Below, piece after piece: positions 42,509 to 51,362 of a stretch of 64,000 nucleotides of DNA. The position numbers were made by a program, and so were the translations under genes. The notes below the pieces were generated by a model that saw only the letters and a list, made by a program, of their open reading frames with translations, was not told the DNA's origin and did not search any database. The stretch spans positions 310,001 through 374,000 of the forward strand of contig CAMVCB010000005.1 in assembly GCA_947165895.1 (NCBI GenBank). Reading direction: 5' to 3'. Position 1 is the stretch's first letter, and each line of letters begins with the position of its first letter. The stretch is from an uncultured Treponema sp. (GTDB lineage Bacteria; Spirochaetota; Spirochaetia; Treponematales; Treponemataceae).

Positions 42509-44008
42509 ATGCCAACACCTTTGGAAAATTATCTTGCCGCTACAAACGGAAAGCCTAATGCTGCTATGACAGCCTATGTTGCAAATCTTCAGCAGGTTGC
42601 TGCAGTTGGTCCGGATATTGCCGCTTCAATCGTAAATGAACTTGAAAATCAGAGAAGCCACCTTAAGCTTGTTGCAAGCGAAAACTACTGTTCGCTCAAC
42701 GTTCAGGCTGCTATGGGAAACCTTCTTACTGATAAATATGCAGAAGGATATCCTGAGCACCGCTACTACGGCGGTTGTGTAAATATCGACGCTGTTGAAA
42801 ATGTTGCAGCTCACGAAGCTGAAGCTCTTTTTGGTGCTGATTATGCTTATGTACAGCCTCATTCTGGTGCAGACACAAACCTCGTTGCTTACTGGGCAAT
42901 TCTTTCTGCAAAGGTTGAAACTCCAACTCTCGAAGAGCTTGGCGTAAAATCTTTGAACGACCTTACAGACGAGCAGTTCGACGCTCTCCGCAAGAAGTTC
43001 GGAAATCAGAAATTGATGGGATTGGACTACTCTTGTGGTGGTCACCTTACTCACGGATATAAAATGAACGTTTCTGCCCGCATGTTCGAATCTCATCCAT
43101 ACGGTGTAGATAAGGAAACAGGCCTCCTCGACTACGACGCAATCGAAAAGCAGGCTATGGAGGTTCGCCCTCTCATCTTGCTTACAGGTTTCTCTGCTTA
43201 CCCGCGAAAAATCAACTTCAAGCGCTTCCGCGAAATTGCAGACAAGTGCGGAGCTGTTCTCATGGTAGATATGGCTCACTTCGCAGGTCTTGTTGCAGGT
43301 AAAGTTTTCACAGGCGACTACGATCCTGTAAAATGGGCAGACATTGTTACTACTACAACTCATAAAACTCTCCGCGGTCCTCGCGGTGCTATGATTCTCT
43401 GCAAGAAGGAATTTGCTGATTACGTAAACAAGGGATGTCCTATGGTACTCGGTGGACCTCTGGGACACATCATGGCTGCTAAGGCAATTGCTTTCAAAGA
43501 GGCCCGCACTCCAGCTTACCAGGCCTGGGCTCAGCAGGTTGTAAAGAATGCTCAGGCTCTGGCTGAAGGCTGCAAGGCTCACAACATTCCTCTCCAGACC
43601 GGCGGAACAGACAACCACCTTATGCTCTGTGATGTAACTGTTTACGGTCTTACAGGAAAGCAGGCAGAAGCTGCATTGTTCAAGTGCGGTGTAACCGCAA
43701 ACGCTAACGCCCTTCCATACGACAAGAACGGTGCATGGTGGACATCTGGTATCCGTATCGGAACTCCAGGTCTTACAACTCTTGGTATGAATGAAGCTGA
43801 CATGAAGGAAGTTGCAGACATCATCGACTTCGTTCTTAAGAACACAAAGCCAGGCCTAACAAAAGAAGGAAAGCCTGCTAAGGGTAAGATTGAAATCAGC
43901 GACGATACAGTAAATGCAGCCCGCGCTCGTGTAAACAAGCTGCTTGGTGCACACGTACTTTATCCGGAACTCGATCTCGACTTCCTGAAGAAAGAGTTTG
44001 TTAAATAA
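42509..44008 (+). CDS. glyA: Serine hydroxymethyltransferase
   Basis: PLP enzyme interconverting serine and glycine and loading tetrahydrofolate with one-carbon units. Visible are LVASENYCS, GYPEHRYYGGC, the PLP-binding TTTTHKTLRGPRG with Lys near residue 286, and GTDNHLML. Length of 499 is longer than the common 420. An insert of about 30-45 residues follows the AYWAIL helix (EELGVKSLNDLTDEQ) and the N terminus is extended. From memory this long form is usual in treponemes. GGGGG lies 7 bases before the ATG. Codon choice is more biased than in neighbours, fitting high expression, and that bias creates a long false antisense frame. Confidence 0.96.
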   Translation: MPTPLENYLAATNGKPNAAMTAYVANLQQVAAVGPDIAASIVNELENQRSHLKLVASENYCSLNVQAAMGNLLTDKYAEGYPEHRYYGGCVNIDAVENVAAHEAEALFGADYAYVQPHSGADTNLVAYWAILSAKVETPTLEELGVKSLNDLTDEQFDALRKKFGNQKLMGLDYSCGGHLTHGYKMNVSARMFESHPYGVDKETGLLDYDAIEKQAMEVRPLILLTGFSAYPRKINFKRFREIADKCGAVLMVDMAHFAGLVAGKVFTGDYDPVKWADIVTTTTHKTLRGPRGAMILCKKEFADYVNKGCPMVLGGPLGHIMAAKAIAFKEARTPAYQAWAQQVVKNAQALAEGCKAHNIPLQTGGTDNHLMLCDVTVYGLTGKQAEAALFKCGVTANANALPYDKNGAWWTSGIRIGTPGLTTLGMNEADMKEVADIIDFVLKNTKPGLTKEGKPAKGKIEISDDTVNAARARVNKLLGAHVLYPELDLDFLKKEFVK

Positions 44009-44039
44009 AAATAGCTTTTGATTTTCAGCAAAAACGGCA

Positions 44040-44045
44040 TATAAT
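44040..44045 (+). promoter_or_regulatory. Leaderless -10 box of the M28 peptidase gene
   Basis: TATAAT is followed by ATTTAT (6 bases) and the ATG. No ribosome site is present. Confidence 0.6.
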
Positions 44046-44051
44046 ATTTAT

Positions 44052-44852
44052 ATGCCGTTTTTGTATAATGATTTCAAAAGATTTATCGGGCTTGATACAG
44101 ATCGCGCGTCTTATATTAAGCAATTTTTAAATCGTATCAGACTAAACTGTCCTGTAATTCCAATAGACGGAAAAAATCACCTTTACGTCAGCTTTCCAAA
44201 AAATCAGTATAATCCGCTTTTTAAAATAAAAACCGTGATTGCTCATTATGACCGGGTACCAGGTACTCCGGGTGCAAATGATAATTCTTCTTCAGTTTAT
44301 TCTTTATTAAAGTGGGCAGAACGCCTTGTTAACCGGCCGGGAATCCACAATGTCCGCATTATTTTTTCTGATGGTGAAGAAACTATGAATGGGGTTGCTT
44401 CTCAGGGGGCTTACGGTCTTGCTCAGGTTTTCAAAAAACTTGGATTAACAAAGGATGATGTTTTTGTTTTTGACTGCATGGGGCGGGGAACAATTCCCGT
44501 TCTTGCAGAGGCAAATTTTCCGACTGCCGTTTCCCAGTCCTTCCTGAAAGAATATACTGAGCTTGAAAACCGGGCTGAAAAGCTTTTGCAGAATACCTGC
44601 GGAAAATATATAAAGGCACCCTGCAATCTTAGTGACAATGCGGGGTTCCTTGCAAATGGAATACCGGCAGTTGCCTTGACCATGCTGCCTTCCGATGAGG
44701 CTGACGGTCTTCTTTTATTTGACCGCCGTCCGGCATCCTGGGATTTGCTTCACACAATGAATGATAATTTTGAAAGCCTTGAGGAGCGTTCTTTCGAAAT
44801 CACAGCAGCTATTCTTGATGGTCTTGCAGATTTAAGGACTCTTGCAAAATAG
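44052..44852 (+). CDS. M28-family zinc metallopeptidase
   Basis: Cytoplasmic aminopeptidase-like protein of 266 residues without signal peptide. The M28 di-zinc ligands can be followed in order: VIAHYDRVPGTPGANDNSS gives His, Asp and the bridging Asp. IFSDGEETMNG gives the catalytic Glu and its Glu neighbour. VFVFDCMG gives Asp and LLHTMNDNFESL gives the last His. It probably trims peptides, and lies after glyA, but nothing ties the two functionally. The ATG is 6 bases after TATAAT, so translation is probably leaderless. Confidence 0.85.
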   Translation: MPFLYNDFKRFIGLDTDRASYIKQFLNRIRLNCPVIPIDGKNHLYVSFPKNQYNPLFKIKTVIAHYDRVPGTPGANDNSSSVYSLLKWAERLVNRPGIHNVRIIFSDGEETMNGVASQGAYGLAQVFKKLGLTKDDVFVFDCMGRGTIPVLAEANFPTAVSQSFLKEYTELENRAEKLLQNTCGKYIKAPCNLSDNAGFLANGIPAVALTMLPSDEADGLLLFDRRPASWDLLHTMNDNFESLEERSFEITAAILDGLADLRTLAK

Positions 44853-44859
44853 GTGAGGA

Positions 44860-44885
44860 CTGCCTGCGGGCAGGGGCTTCTTTTT
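44860..44885 (+). terminator. Possible weak terminator after the M28 gene
   Basis: CTGCC-TGCG-GGCAG makes a 5-bp GC stem. A T run follows only 7 bases later, so efficiency is doubtful. Confidence 0.35.
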
Positions 44886-44963
44886 ATAATGCCATTTGAC
44901 CAGTGGCGAAAAGTCAGGAAAAACGCTATAATATAAGCAATTACAAAAATCCGGGTGGGAAAA

Positions 44964-47003
44964 ATGGATTCGAAAAAGACGACTGCGGCAAAATCAGCCG
45001 CTCCAAAAACTGGTGTAAAATCAACAGCTGCAAAGAAAACAGGCACTGCAAGGGCAAGTACAAAGGCTTCGCCGGCAACTGCAGGTGAAGCTGTCACGGC
45101 AAAATCAAGTGCTGCAAAAGCTGTAAGAACATCTCCTGCTAAAACTACTGCGCCAAAAGCGGCTGCCGTTTATGATGAATCTTCCATCCAGCATCTGGAA
45201 GGCCTGGAGCATATCCGTCTGCGCCCTGGTATGTATATCGGTTCCCTTGGTGACGGTTCAAATGAAAATGACGGTATTTATATCCTTTTAAAGGAAGGTA
45301 TTGATAACTCGGTTGATGAATTTTCCCAGGGCTTTGGTAACAGAATCGACGTTGAAATTAAAGACGGCCGTGTAAAAATTCGTGACTATGGACGTGGAAT
45401 CCCTCTTGGAAAGCTGGAAGACTGTGTAAGTAACGTAAACACCGGTGCAAAATACAATAACTCTGTTTTTAAACAGGCTATCGGTATGAACGGTGTCGGA
45501 ATTAAGGCGACAAACGCTCTTTCTTCTTATTTCCGTGCTGCCTCTGTCCGCGATGGAAAGATGGCTGTAGTTGAATTTGCAAAGGGAAACAAGCTTTCAG
45601 GTAAAAGCGGTAATGCAAAGCCTGGCGTTCCAAACGGAACCTACCTGGAGTTTGAGCCTGATAAGGAGCTTTTTGGAAAATACAGCTTCAACATGGAATA
45701 TGTTGAAAAAAGACTCTGGAATTATGCTTACCTGAACCCTGGACTTTTGATTAAGTGTAACGGCAAGGAATATATCAGCCAGAACGGAATTATGGATCTG
45801 CTTTCCCATGAAATGGGAGGGGCAGACAAGGCTCTTTACAATCTTTTTGACTACAAGGGACAGAACCTTCAGTTTGTTCTGACTCACGGTGCCAGCCTTG
45901 ATAAATTCATCTATTCTTTTGTTAATGGTCAGAGCACAGAAGACGGCGGTACTCATGTTACTGCCTTTCTTGACGGTTTTACAAAGGGAATTAACGAATA
46001 CTTTAAGAAAGACTATGATATCCGCGATGTTACAAGCGGTTTATATGTGGCATTAAAAATCGGGCTTGATAATCCTATGTTTACAAGCCAGACAAAAAAT
46101 AAGCTTGGTAACGTAGAAATCCGCGCTCCAATCATTAAGGAAGTTCAGATTGCGGTTGATGACTGGCTGCGTCACAATCCTGATATTGCAGGCCGCATCG
46201 AAGAAAAAATCATCAAAAACCAGAAGGCCCGTAACGAAATTAACAGCGTTACAGACAAGCAGATTCGCGAGGCTTCAAAATCCCTTATGCTTAAAATTCC
46301 AAAGCTTAAGGACTGCCGCTACCACCTGCAGGACGGAGCTAAGGGTGCAGAAAGCATGATTTTTATTACAGAGGGTGATTCTGCGACAGGTACAATGACT
46401 CACGCCCGAGACGTAACCTATCAGGCAATTTTCTCTCTGCGTGGTAAGCCTGCAAATATGTACGGAATGAAGCGTTCTGCAATTTTTGATGTAGAAGAGC
46501 TTAAAAACCTGACTTTCAGTCTTGGAATTCAAAAGGATATTGAAGGGCTGCGCTATCAGAAAATCATTATTGCAACCGATGCCGATAATGACGGTTACCA
46601 TATCAGAAACCTTGTAATGACCTATCTTCTTTTGTACTTTGAAGAGCTGGTTTTGACAGGCCACGTTTACATTCTTGAAACTCCGCTTTTCCGCGTCCGC
46701 AATAAGACAAAAACCGTTTACTGCTACAGTGAAGAAAGCCGCGATAAGGAAATCAAAAAGCTTGGTGCCAGTGCTGAGGTAACCCGATTTAAAGGACTTG
46801 GAGAAATCAACCCGAGCGAATTCGGACAGTTTATCTTCCCCCGCAAAGAAGGCGAAAGTGAAGACAAGGGCATGCACCTGACCCCTGTAACTATCCAGCA
46901 GCTGAAAAACGTTCCGGAAGTATTAAAGTTCTACATGGGCAAAAACACCCCTGAACGCAGAGATTTTATTATTCACAATCTGGCGAGTGAGATTGACGTG
47001 TAA
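44964..47003 (+). CDS. parE: DNA topoisomerase IV/gyrase subunit B (ParE type) with Ala/Lys-rich N-terminal tail
   Basis: Type IIA topoisomerase ATPase subunit. After a 68-residue tail of Ala, Lys, Thr, Ser and Pro comes the GHKL ATPase (HIRLRPGMYIGS, IDNSVDEFSQG, IRDYGRGIPLG), the QTK loop (TSQTKNKLGN) and the TOPRIM domain (EGDSATGTMTHARD near 470; IIATDADNDGYHIRNL near 538). RFKGLGEINPSEF closes it. The TOPRIM motif reads EGDSATGT instead of the usual EGDSAGGS, closer to the ParE-like subgroup. The partner A subunit is not in the window. The ATG after GTGGGAAAA is preferred to the GTG three codons upstream. Confidence 0.92.
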   Translation: MDSKKTTAAKSAAPKTGVKSTAAKKTGTARASTKASPATAGEAVTAKSSAAKAVRTSPAKTTAPKAAAVYDESSIQHLEGLEHIRLRPGMYIGSLGDGSNENDGIYILLKEGIDNSVDEFSQGFGNRIDVEIKDGRVKIRDYGRGIPLGKLEDCVSNVNTGAKYNNSVFKQAIGMNGVGIKATNALSSYFRAASVRDGKMAVVEFAKGNKLSGKSGNAKPGVPNGTYLEFEPDKELFGKYSFNMEYVEKRLWNYAYLNPGLLIKCNGKEYISQNGIMDLLSHEMGGADKALYNLFDYKGQNLQFVLTHGASLDKFIYSFVNGQSTEDGGTHVTAFLDGFTKGINEYFKKDYDIRDVTSGLYVALKIGLDNPMFTSQTKNKLGNVEIRAPIIKEVQIAVDDWLRHNPDIAGRIEEKIIKNQKARNEINSVTDKQIREASKSLMLKIPKLKDCRYHLQDGAKGAESMIFITEGDSATGTMTHARDVTYQAIFSLRGKPANMYGMKRSAIFDVEELKNLTFSLGIQKDIEGLRYQKIIIATDADNDGYHIRNLVMTYLLLYFEELVLTGHVYILETPLFRVRNKTKTVYCYSEESRDKEIKKLGASAEVTRFKGLGEINPSEFGQFIFPRKEGESEDKGMHLTPVTIQQLKNVPEVLKFYMGKNTPERRDFIIHNLASEIDV

Positions 47004-47015
47004 TGTAACTTGCCC

Positions 47016-47089
47016 TGCAGATGGACGGAAGCGGAATTGGGTGCAAAGACCTGTGTTTTCGCACACAATGCAGCGTACGTCCTTCTGCA
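47016..47089 (+). other. Long imperfect hairpin after parE
   Basis: TGCAGATGGACG pairs with CGTCCTTCTGCA (11 of 12) around a 50-base interior that holds an inner TGTG...CACA stem. No T run follows. It could be a structured 3' end or a small RNA; I cannot tell which. Confidence 0.45.
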
Positions 47090-47150
47090 ATCGGTGAATA
47101 TATATTTATAATGCTTTGGGACTGGCTGCCTATCTTTTATAATACATACA

Positions 47151-47159
47151 TGTTATAAT
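47151..47159 (+). promoter_or_regulatory. Extended -10 promoter placed for a leaderless GTG start
   Basis: TGTTATAAT is followed by CGCCCTT (7 bases) and the GTG of the Gly-rich lipoprotein gene. No ribosome site is present. Confidence 0.65.
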
Positions 47160-47166
47160 CGCCCTT

Positions 47167-49506
47167 GTGAAGGACTTTTTCTTGAAAAGATGCAGGCTTT
47201 TTTCTCTTTTATTGGCAGGCTTTCTCTTTACGGCCTGTTCGGGGTTATTTACATCTGACTTTTCACAGCTTTCCGAAAAGCCTTTACCGGCATGTGAAAA
47301 TTCTTCAGCTCCTGAATTAATCACCCTTACCGGAAATATTGTCTGTGAAGGTGCCTTCCCTGTAGAAAAAGCCCGCCTTGTTCAGTCTGCTGACCGGGCT
47401 GCTTTAGCTGCTTCTTCCTCCGGGCGCTCGGCCCTTCCTTCCATAGAAATCGGCAGTCAGGTTCAGTATTTTGTTACGGCAGAATGTGACGGAGAGACTG
47501 TAGATGGGCAGGTAAATTCGGATGCAAAAAGCTTTTCCATTTCATTGACAGAAGGAAAAGAATGGTCAATAACTGCCGGAATCAAAAATAATGCTAAGAG
47601 GGTAATGGAAAGCCAGCCTTACAAAAAGCTTTTTACCAGTGCTGACAGGGTGATAGAGCATAAGTTTGTAATAAAGCCTGCCTCAGAAGGAAATGGCAGT
47701 GTAAAGCTGGAAATTAATGGCGGAAGCAAAATTTCTTCCCTTATGCTTTTTTGCAGTGATGATGTTATTGCAAGTTCATCGGGAGAGGAGCTTGCATTTT
47801 CTGGAGGAAAGACTGTAATTAATAAGAATAATGTTCCCTGCGGTGCATACAGTGTCAGGTTTGAATTTAAGGATTCTGACGGAAATACTTTTAATTTGTG
47901 GCAGACTATCAATGTTTTTCCAAATATCGAAACAAATTACTGGCTTTCTGGTGATTCGCTGAATCTTATTTCAGCTGGAATCTTTACACTTTCAAATGAT
48001 GCTATGGCCGCAGCTTCCCGTACGGTATTTTATGTTGGTGCTACCGGGGCTAAGGATTCTGACGGCAGAGCCTCTTCTCCTTCTGATTTAAACGAAGGTA
48101 GTGCTTTAAAACCTCTGGCTTCACTTATGACAGCCCTTGCAAAAGTAGAAAATGCCTATGCAGGTGCCAGAGATTATAAAATCTATCTTTATTCTGACCA
48201 GAATCTTGCAAGCGGCTCGTATGAAATTAATTCTAATGGAATCGGTTCGCTGGAAATTGAAGGAAAACAGAGTACTGCTTCAACTATAACCGGAAACACA
48301 AGTGGCAGCGTATTCAATGTCACTACCAGTAAGCCGGTAACTTTCAAGAATGTGAAGATTATCGGTGGAAATGCTGCTTATGGTGGTGGTTTGTATGTGG
48401 GAGCTTCTTCTGATGTAACGCTTGATGAAGGCGTATCTGTTACAGGAAATACTTCGGGAATTGGTGGAAATCAGGTTTATGTTGATGGAAAACTGACGGT
48501 AGACGACTCTATTTCTATTCCAACAGGACAGTTTAATGGCAACGCAAAAATGGACTGGAAGTTTTCTGACAGTGCAGTTTTTGTTTCTTCAAAGCAGGCT
48601 TTTGTTACTGTAAAAACTTCCTGGGCGAAAAGTGCAGTTTCTTTTGTAAACCTGATTGTAAACGAAGGTGAAGCCCTGCCAAAACTTTCTACGACAAATC
48701 CGCCGTCTACTCATACTGCAGTAGGACTAAGCGGCTTTGAACGTGTTGGTTATGACTTGAATGGATTTTATACTGAAGAAAACAGCGGTGGAACGCAGTA
48801 TTTTGATTCTACGGGAAATAGTACGAAAAACTGTGATTTTACAGGCAGGAAGATGCTGTATGCGGGCTGGGCTATTAGTGGTGAGCACGGTGAGCTTCTT
48901 ACAGGTGGCACTACAAAGAAAAATTTACAGAACGGTTATTCTTATGTTGTAAGTGATGATGCCTCATATTCTGGTGCAAGCAGCGGCATGCAGGTTAATG
49001 GAACTGTAACTATTTCTATTGAAGAGGGATGTACGCTTTCTTCTGTTGGTGCTGATGGAACTAATGCAAATGGTCAGACTTCTGGTACTGGCGGATATGC
49101 CGGTATTTATCTTGAATCTACAAGTACTCTCAATGTTTACGGATATGGAACATTAAATGCTACCGGTGGAAAAGGCGGAAATGCGTCAAAAGGTCTTTCG
49201 AATAAAGATGATGCAATGATGGAATATGTCAGCACATTTAAGGGAAATGCAAAGGGTGGAACTGGTGGTGCTGGTGGTGGCGGTGCCGGCGGCGGTGGTG
49301 CTGGAATAGGAACTAATGGTGCCGCTGGTGGTAAAGGCGGTTCTGGTGGTGCTGGTAGGACGGAGAATGATTTTAATAATCATGATTCTGTTCTTTCATC
49401 TTCGGATGTTGGAAGCAGCGGAAATGGACAGAATGGTTCCAGTTCAGCAGATTGTGGTAGCATTAATGTTGCGTCAACGATAATTCAGAATATAACAGGT
49501 GGCTAA
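47167..49506 (+). CDS. Gly-rich surface lipoprotein, cut short by an in-frame stop
   Basis: A 779-residue lipoprotein (lipobox FLFTACSG). The first 270 residues are an unrecognised beta-rich domain. Residues about 290-470 resemble a right-handed beta-helix region (LEIEGKQSTASTITGNTSG, VTFKNVKIIGGNAAYGGG). A short GWAISG repeat-type module lies near 575, like the InlB/Listeria-Bacteroides repeat family. The C terminus is glycine-rich, with many GG pairs. The reading frame stops at a TAA and then continues open for 133 codons of the same Gly-rich composition. The GTG start sits 7 bases after an extended -10. Surface display is likely. Confidence 0.78.
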   Translation: MKDFFLKRCRLFSLLLAGFLFTACSGLFTSDFSQLSEKPLPACENSSAPELITLTGNIVCEGAFPVEKARLVQSADRAALAASSSGRSALPSIEIGSQVQYFVTAECDGETVDGQVNSDAKSFSISLTEGKEWSITAGIKNNAKRVMESQPYKKLFTSADRVIEHKFVIKPASEGNGSVKLEINGGSKISSLMLFCSDDVIASSSGEELAFSGGKTVINKNNVPCGAYSVRFEFKDSDGNTFNLWQTINVFPNIETNYWLSGDSLNLISAGIFTLSNDAMAAASRTVFYVGATGAKDSDGRASSPSDLNEGSALKPLASLMTALAKVENAYAGARDYKIYLYSDQNLASGSYEINSNGIGSLEIEGKQSTASTITGNTSGSVFNVTTSKPVTFKNVKIIGGNAAYGGGLYVGASSDVTLDEGVSVTGNTSGIGGNQVYVDGKLTVDDSISIPTGQFNGNAKMDWKFSDSAVFVSSKQAFVTVKTSWAKSAVSFVNLIVNEGEALPKLSTTNPPSTHTAVGLSGFERVGYDLNGFYTEENSGGTQYFDSTGNSTKNCDFTGRKMLYAGWAISGEHGELLTGGTTKKNLQNGYSYVVSDDASYSGASSGMQVNGTVTISIEEGCTLSSVGADGTNANGQTSGTGGYAGIYLESTSTLNVYGYGTLNATGGKGGNASKGLSNKDDAMMEYVSTFKGNAKGGTGGAGGGGAGGGGAGIGTNGAAGGKGGSGGAGRTENDFNNHDSVLSSSDVGSSGNGQNGSSSADCGSINVASTIIQNITGG

Positions 49507-49908
49507 GGTGGTGCTGCTGGTGAAGGTGGTACTGTTATTACTACGACAGTCAGCTGTGGAAAAAGTAAGGCGACAGGTTACCGTGTAAACGATTCAAGTT
49601 CTGGTTTTAGTTATGATTATGCTTCTGGTGCCGGAGGTGCAGGAGGCGGAGGCGGTGCTGGCGGTAATGGTGCTCCCATTGGTACTGGCGGTGCTGGTGG
49701 AGGAGGCGGCGGCGGTGGAGCCGGCGGCTCAATCAACGGTAATTCAAGCGGGAATCGTAAATATGTTGGCGGTCATGCTGGAGCTGGCGGTCTTCCTTCT
49801 GGTGGCAATGGTGAAGAAGATATTGAACAGAATCGAACTACAGGTTCCGGCGGTTCCGGTGGCGCAGCTGGAACTGGTGGAGTGGCTGCAACTGTAGGCA
49901 CCTTATAA
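49507..49908 (+). pseudogene. In-frame continuation of the Gly-rich lipoprotein past a TAA
   Basis: In the same frame as the preceding gene, 133 codons stay open after the single TAA at 49504-49506. They encode Gly-rich sequence (GAGGAGGGGGAGG, AGTGGVAATVG) that continues the preceding tail and end in TAA at 49906-49908. GGC-TAA-GGT-GGT would be one base from GGC-GAA or GGC-CAA-GGT-GGT. So either the gene is a recent nonsense mutant, or the stop is read through, or the base is a sequencing error. No start or ribosome site of its own is visible. Confidence 0.75.
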
Positions 49909-49917
49909 ATTCACTTC

Positions 49918-49947
49918 TTGAATAATACTTAAGTTATGCACTATAAT
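49918..49947 (+). promoter_or_regulatory. Promoter of the carbamoyltransferase gene
   Basis: TTGAAT, an 18-base spacer and TATAAT. The leader is about 30 bases with GAGGTGC before the ATG. Confidence 0.55.
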
Positions 49948-49983
49948 TAAACTTTCAATATCATTTTAGGTGCGAGGTGCGCT

Positions 49984-50982
49984 ATGGCAATCGATTTGAA
50001 AGGACGTGATTTTCTAACATTAAAAGACTTTACTTCGGAAGAAATCATTTATCTTCTTGATCTGGCAGCAAGTCTAAAAGAGAAAAAAAAGCTTGGTATC
50101 CCTGTTGATATTCACCGGGGAAAAAATATTGCCCTCATTTTTGAAAAAACATCTACCCGTACCCGCTGTGCCTTTGAAGTTGCCGCTCATGACCTTGGAA
50201 TCTGCACAACCTATCTTGCAGAAGGCAGTCAGATTGGTAAAAAAGAAAGCATTGCCGACACAGCCCGTGTTCTTGGCCGCATGTTTGACGGAATTGAATA
50301 CCGCGGTTACGGTCAGGAAATGGTAGAAGCTCTAGCAAAATACACAAATGTCCCTGTCTGGAACGGTCTTACAAACGAATATCACCCGACTCAGATGCTG
50401 GCCGATATGCTTACAATCCGCGAACACCTTGGAAAACTGAAGGAACTTAAGCTGGTTTATTTTGGCGATGCCCGCTATAACATCGGAAACTCTTTGAGCA
50501 TTGTCTCTTCTAAGCTGGGCCTAAATCTTGTACTCTGCAGCCCGAAAAAATATGCGCCGGATGCGGCTCTTATTGAAGAATGTAAGGAGTGGCAGAAGGA
50601 AAGCGGCGGTTCAATTACTTTGACAGAAGACGTAAAAGCTGCTGCAAAAGATGCTGATATAATCTACACTGACGTCTGGGTAAGTATGGGTGAGCCTGAT
50701 GAAGTATGGGCTGAACGTATTGCTGACCTTAAGGCGTATCAGGTAAATGCAGATGTAATGAAGCTTGCAAAGCCTGAAGCAATTTTTATGCATGATCTGC
50801 CTTCTTTCCATAACCTGGAAACAAAAATCGGGCAGGAAATCGGCGAAAAGTTCGGGCTTACTGCAATGGAAGTAACAGACGAAGTTTTTGAGTCAAAACA
50901 GTCAGTTGTTTTTGATGAAGCCGAAAACCGCATGCATACAATTAAGGCTGTTATTGCCGCAACATTGGGAAATAATTTTTAA
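49984..50982 (+). CDS. argF: Ornithine carbamoyltransferase family protein
   Basis: Transcarbamylase of 332 residues making, or phosphorolysing, citrulline. The carbamoyl phosphate site is [27 protein letters not shown] and [11 protein letters not shown] (the SMG loop that closes on ornithine) are intact. The loop that normally reads HCLPAFH with the ornithine-contacting Cys is HDLPSFH here (residues 270-276). That Cys-to-Asp change may alter substrate or catalysis. No arginine deiminase or carbamate kinase gene is next to it. An ACT-domain gene follows after 10 bases. Confidence 0.85.
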   Translation: MAIDLKGRDFLTLKDFTSEEIIYLLDLAASLKEKKKLGIPVDIHRGKNIALIFEKTSTRTRCAFEVAAHDLGICTTYLAEGSQIGKKESIADTARVLGRMFDGIEYRGYGQEMVEALAKYTNVPVWNGLTNEYHPTQMLADMLTIREHLGKLKELKLVYFGDARYNIGNSLSIVSSKLGLNLVLCSPKKYAPDAALIEECKEWQKESGGSITLTEDVKAAAKDADIIYTDVWVSMGEPDEVWAERIADLKAYQVNADVMKLAKPEAIFMHDLPSFHNLETKIGQEIGEKFGLTAMEVTDEVFESKQSVVFDEAENRMHTIKAVIAATLGNNF

Positions 50983-50992
50983 GAGGTAAATT

Positions 50993-51262
50993 ATGAATGC
51001 TATTATCACAGTTGTTGGTTCAGATAAAGTTGGAATTATTGCTAAGGTTTCGGAATTTCTGGCAAGTCATTCGGTAAATATTGCCGACATTACACAGACT
51101 ATCCTTTCGGGAAACTTTGTAATGATGATGATGGTTGATTTGTCTAAAGCTGATGTTGCCGTTGACCAGCTCCGCGATTCTTTGACAAAAAAAGCCGAAG
51201 AAATGGGAGTTGAAATCAACGTAATGGCAGAAAAAGTTTTTACAACTATGCATAGAATTTAA
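50993..51262 (+). CDS. ACT-domain protein of the UPF0237 family
   Basis: An 89-residue protein consisting of one ACT domain. It starts AIITVVGSDKVGIIAKVSEFL, with the ligand-loop Gly after the first strand, and contains VNIADITQTILSGNFVMMMMVD, hallmark of UPF0237. Members are presumed to bind an amino acid as a regulator. AGAGG precedes the ATG. Its position 10 bases after the transcarbamylase gene suggests co-transcription and an amino-acid sensing role in that pathway. Confidence 0.9.
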   Translation: MNAIITVVGSDKVGIIAKVSEFLASHSVNIADITQTILSGNFVMMMMVDLSKADVAVDQLRDSLTKKAEEMGVEINVMAEKVFTTMHRI

Positions 51263-51264
51263 TG

Positions 51265-51340
51265 CAAGTTTTTGCTTTGCAAAAACTTGTGGTGGCGGTA
51301 AGTCAACTTATAGCTGAAAAAAGTATTTTTACCGCCACCA
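51265..51340 (+). repeat. Two-hairpin intergenic element, copy 2
   Basis: Two bases after the ACT gene stop, hairpin A (CAAGTTTTTGC / GCAAAAACTTG, 3-base loop, 11 bp) abuts hairpin B. B has 12-bp perfect arms, TGGTGGCGGTAA / TTACCGCCACCA, around a 27-base loop. Order, spacing and core letters match the element after potD (15477-15550, minus strand). A convergent gene ends 22 bases further on. Confidence 0.8.
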
Positions 51341-51362
51341 AATGCACAGAGTTTAATGCAGT

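Noticed and set aside
42626-43618. A 330-codon open frame on the minus strand inside glyA
   Set aside because: It mirrors the codon bias of glyA, a clear highly expressed gene, and has no recognisable domain or ribosome site.
46275-46877. A 200-codon antisense frame in parE
   Set aside because: It lies wholly opposite conserved TOPRIM coding sequence and shows no protein features.
49260-49370. Gly-codon repeats suspected as a CRISPR or tandem array
   Set aside because: The units are irregular GGT/GGC codons without constant repeat and spacer lengths.
49613-49897. A separate 94-codon gene after the Gly-rich lipoprotein
   Set aside because: It is a shifted frame of the Gly-rich continuation and encodes an unlikely Val/Leu/Ala/Glu repeat pattern.
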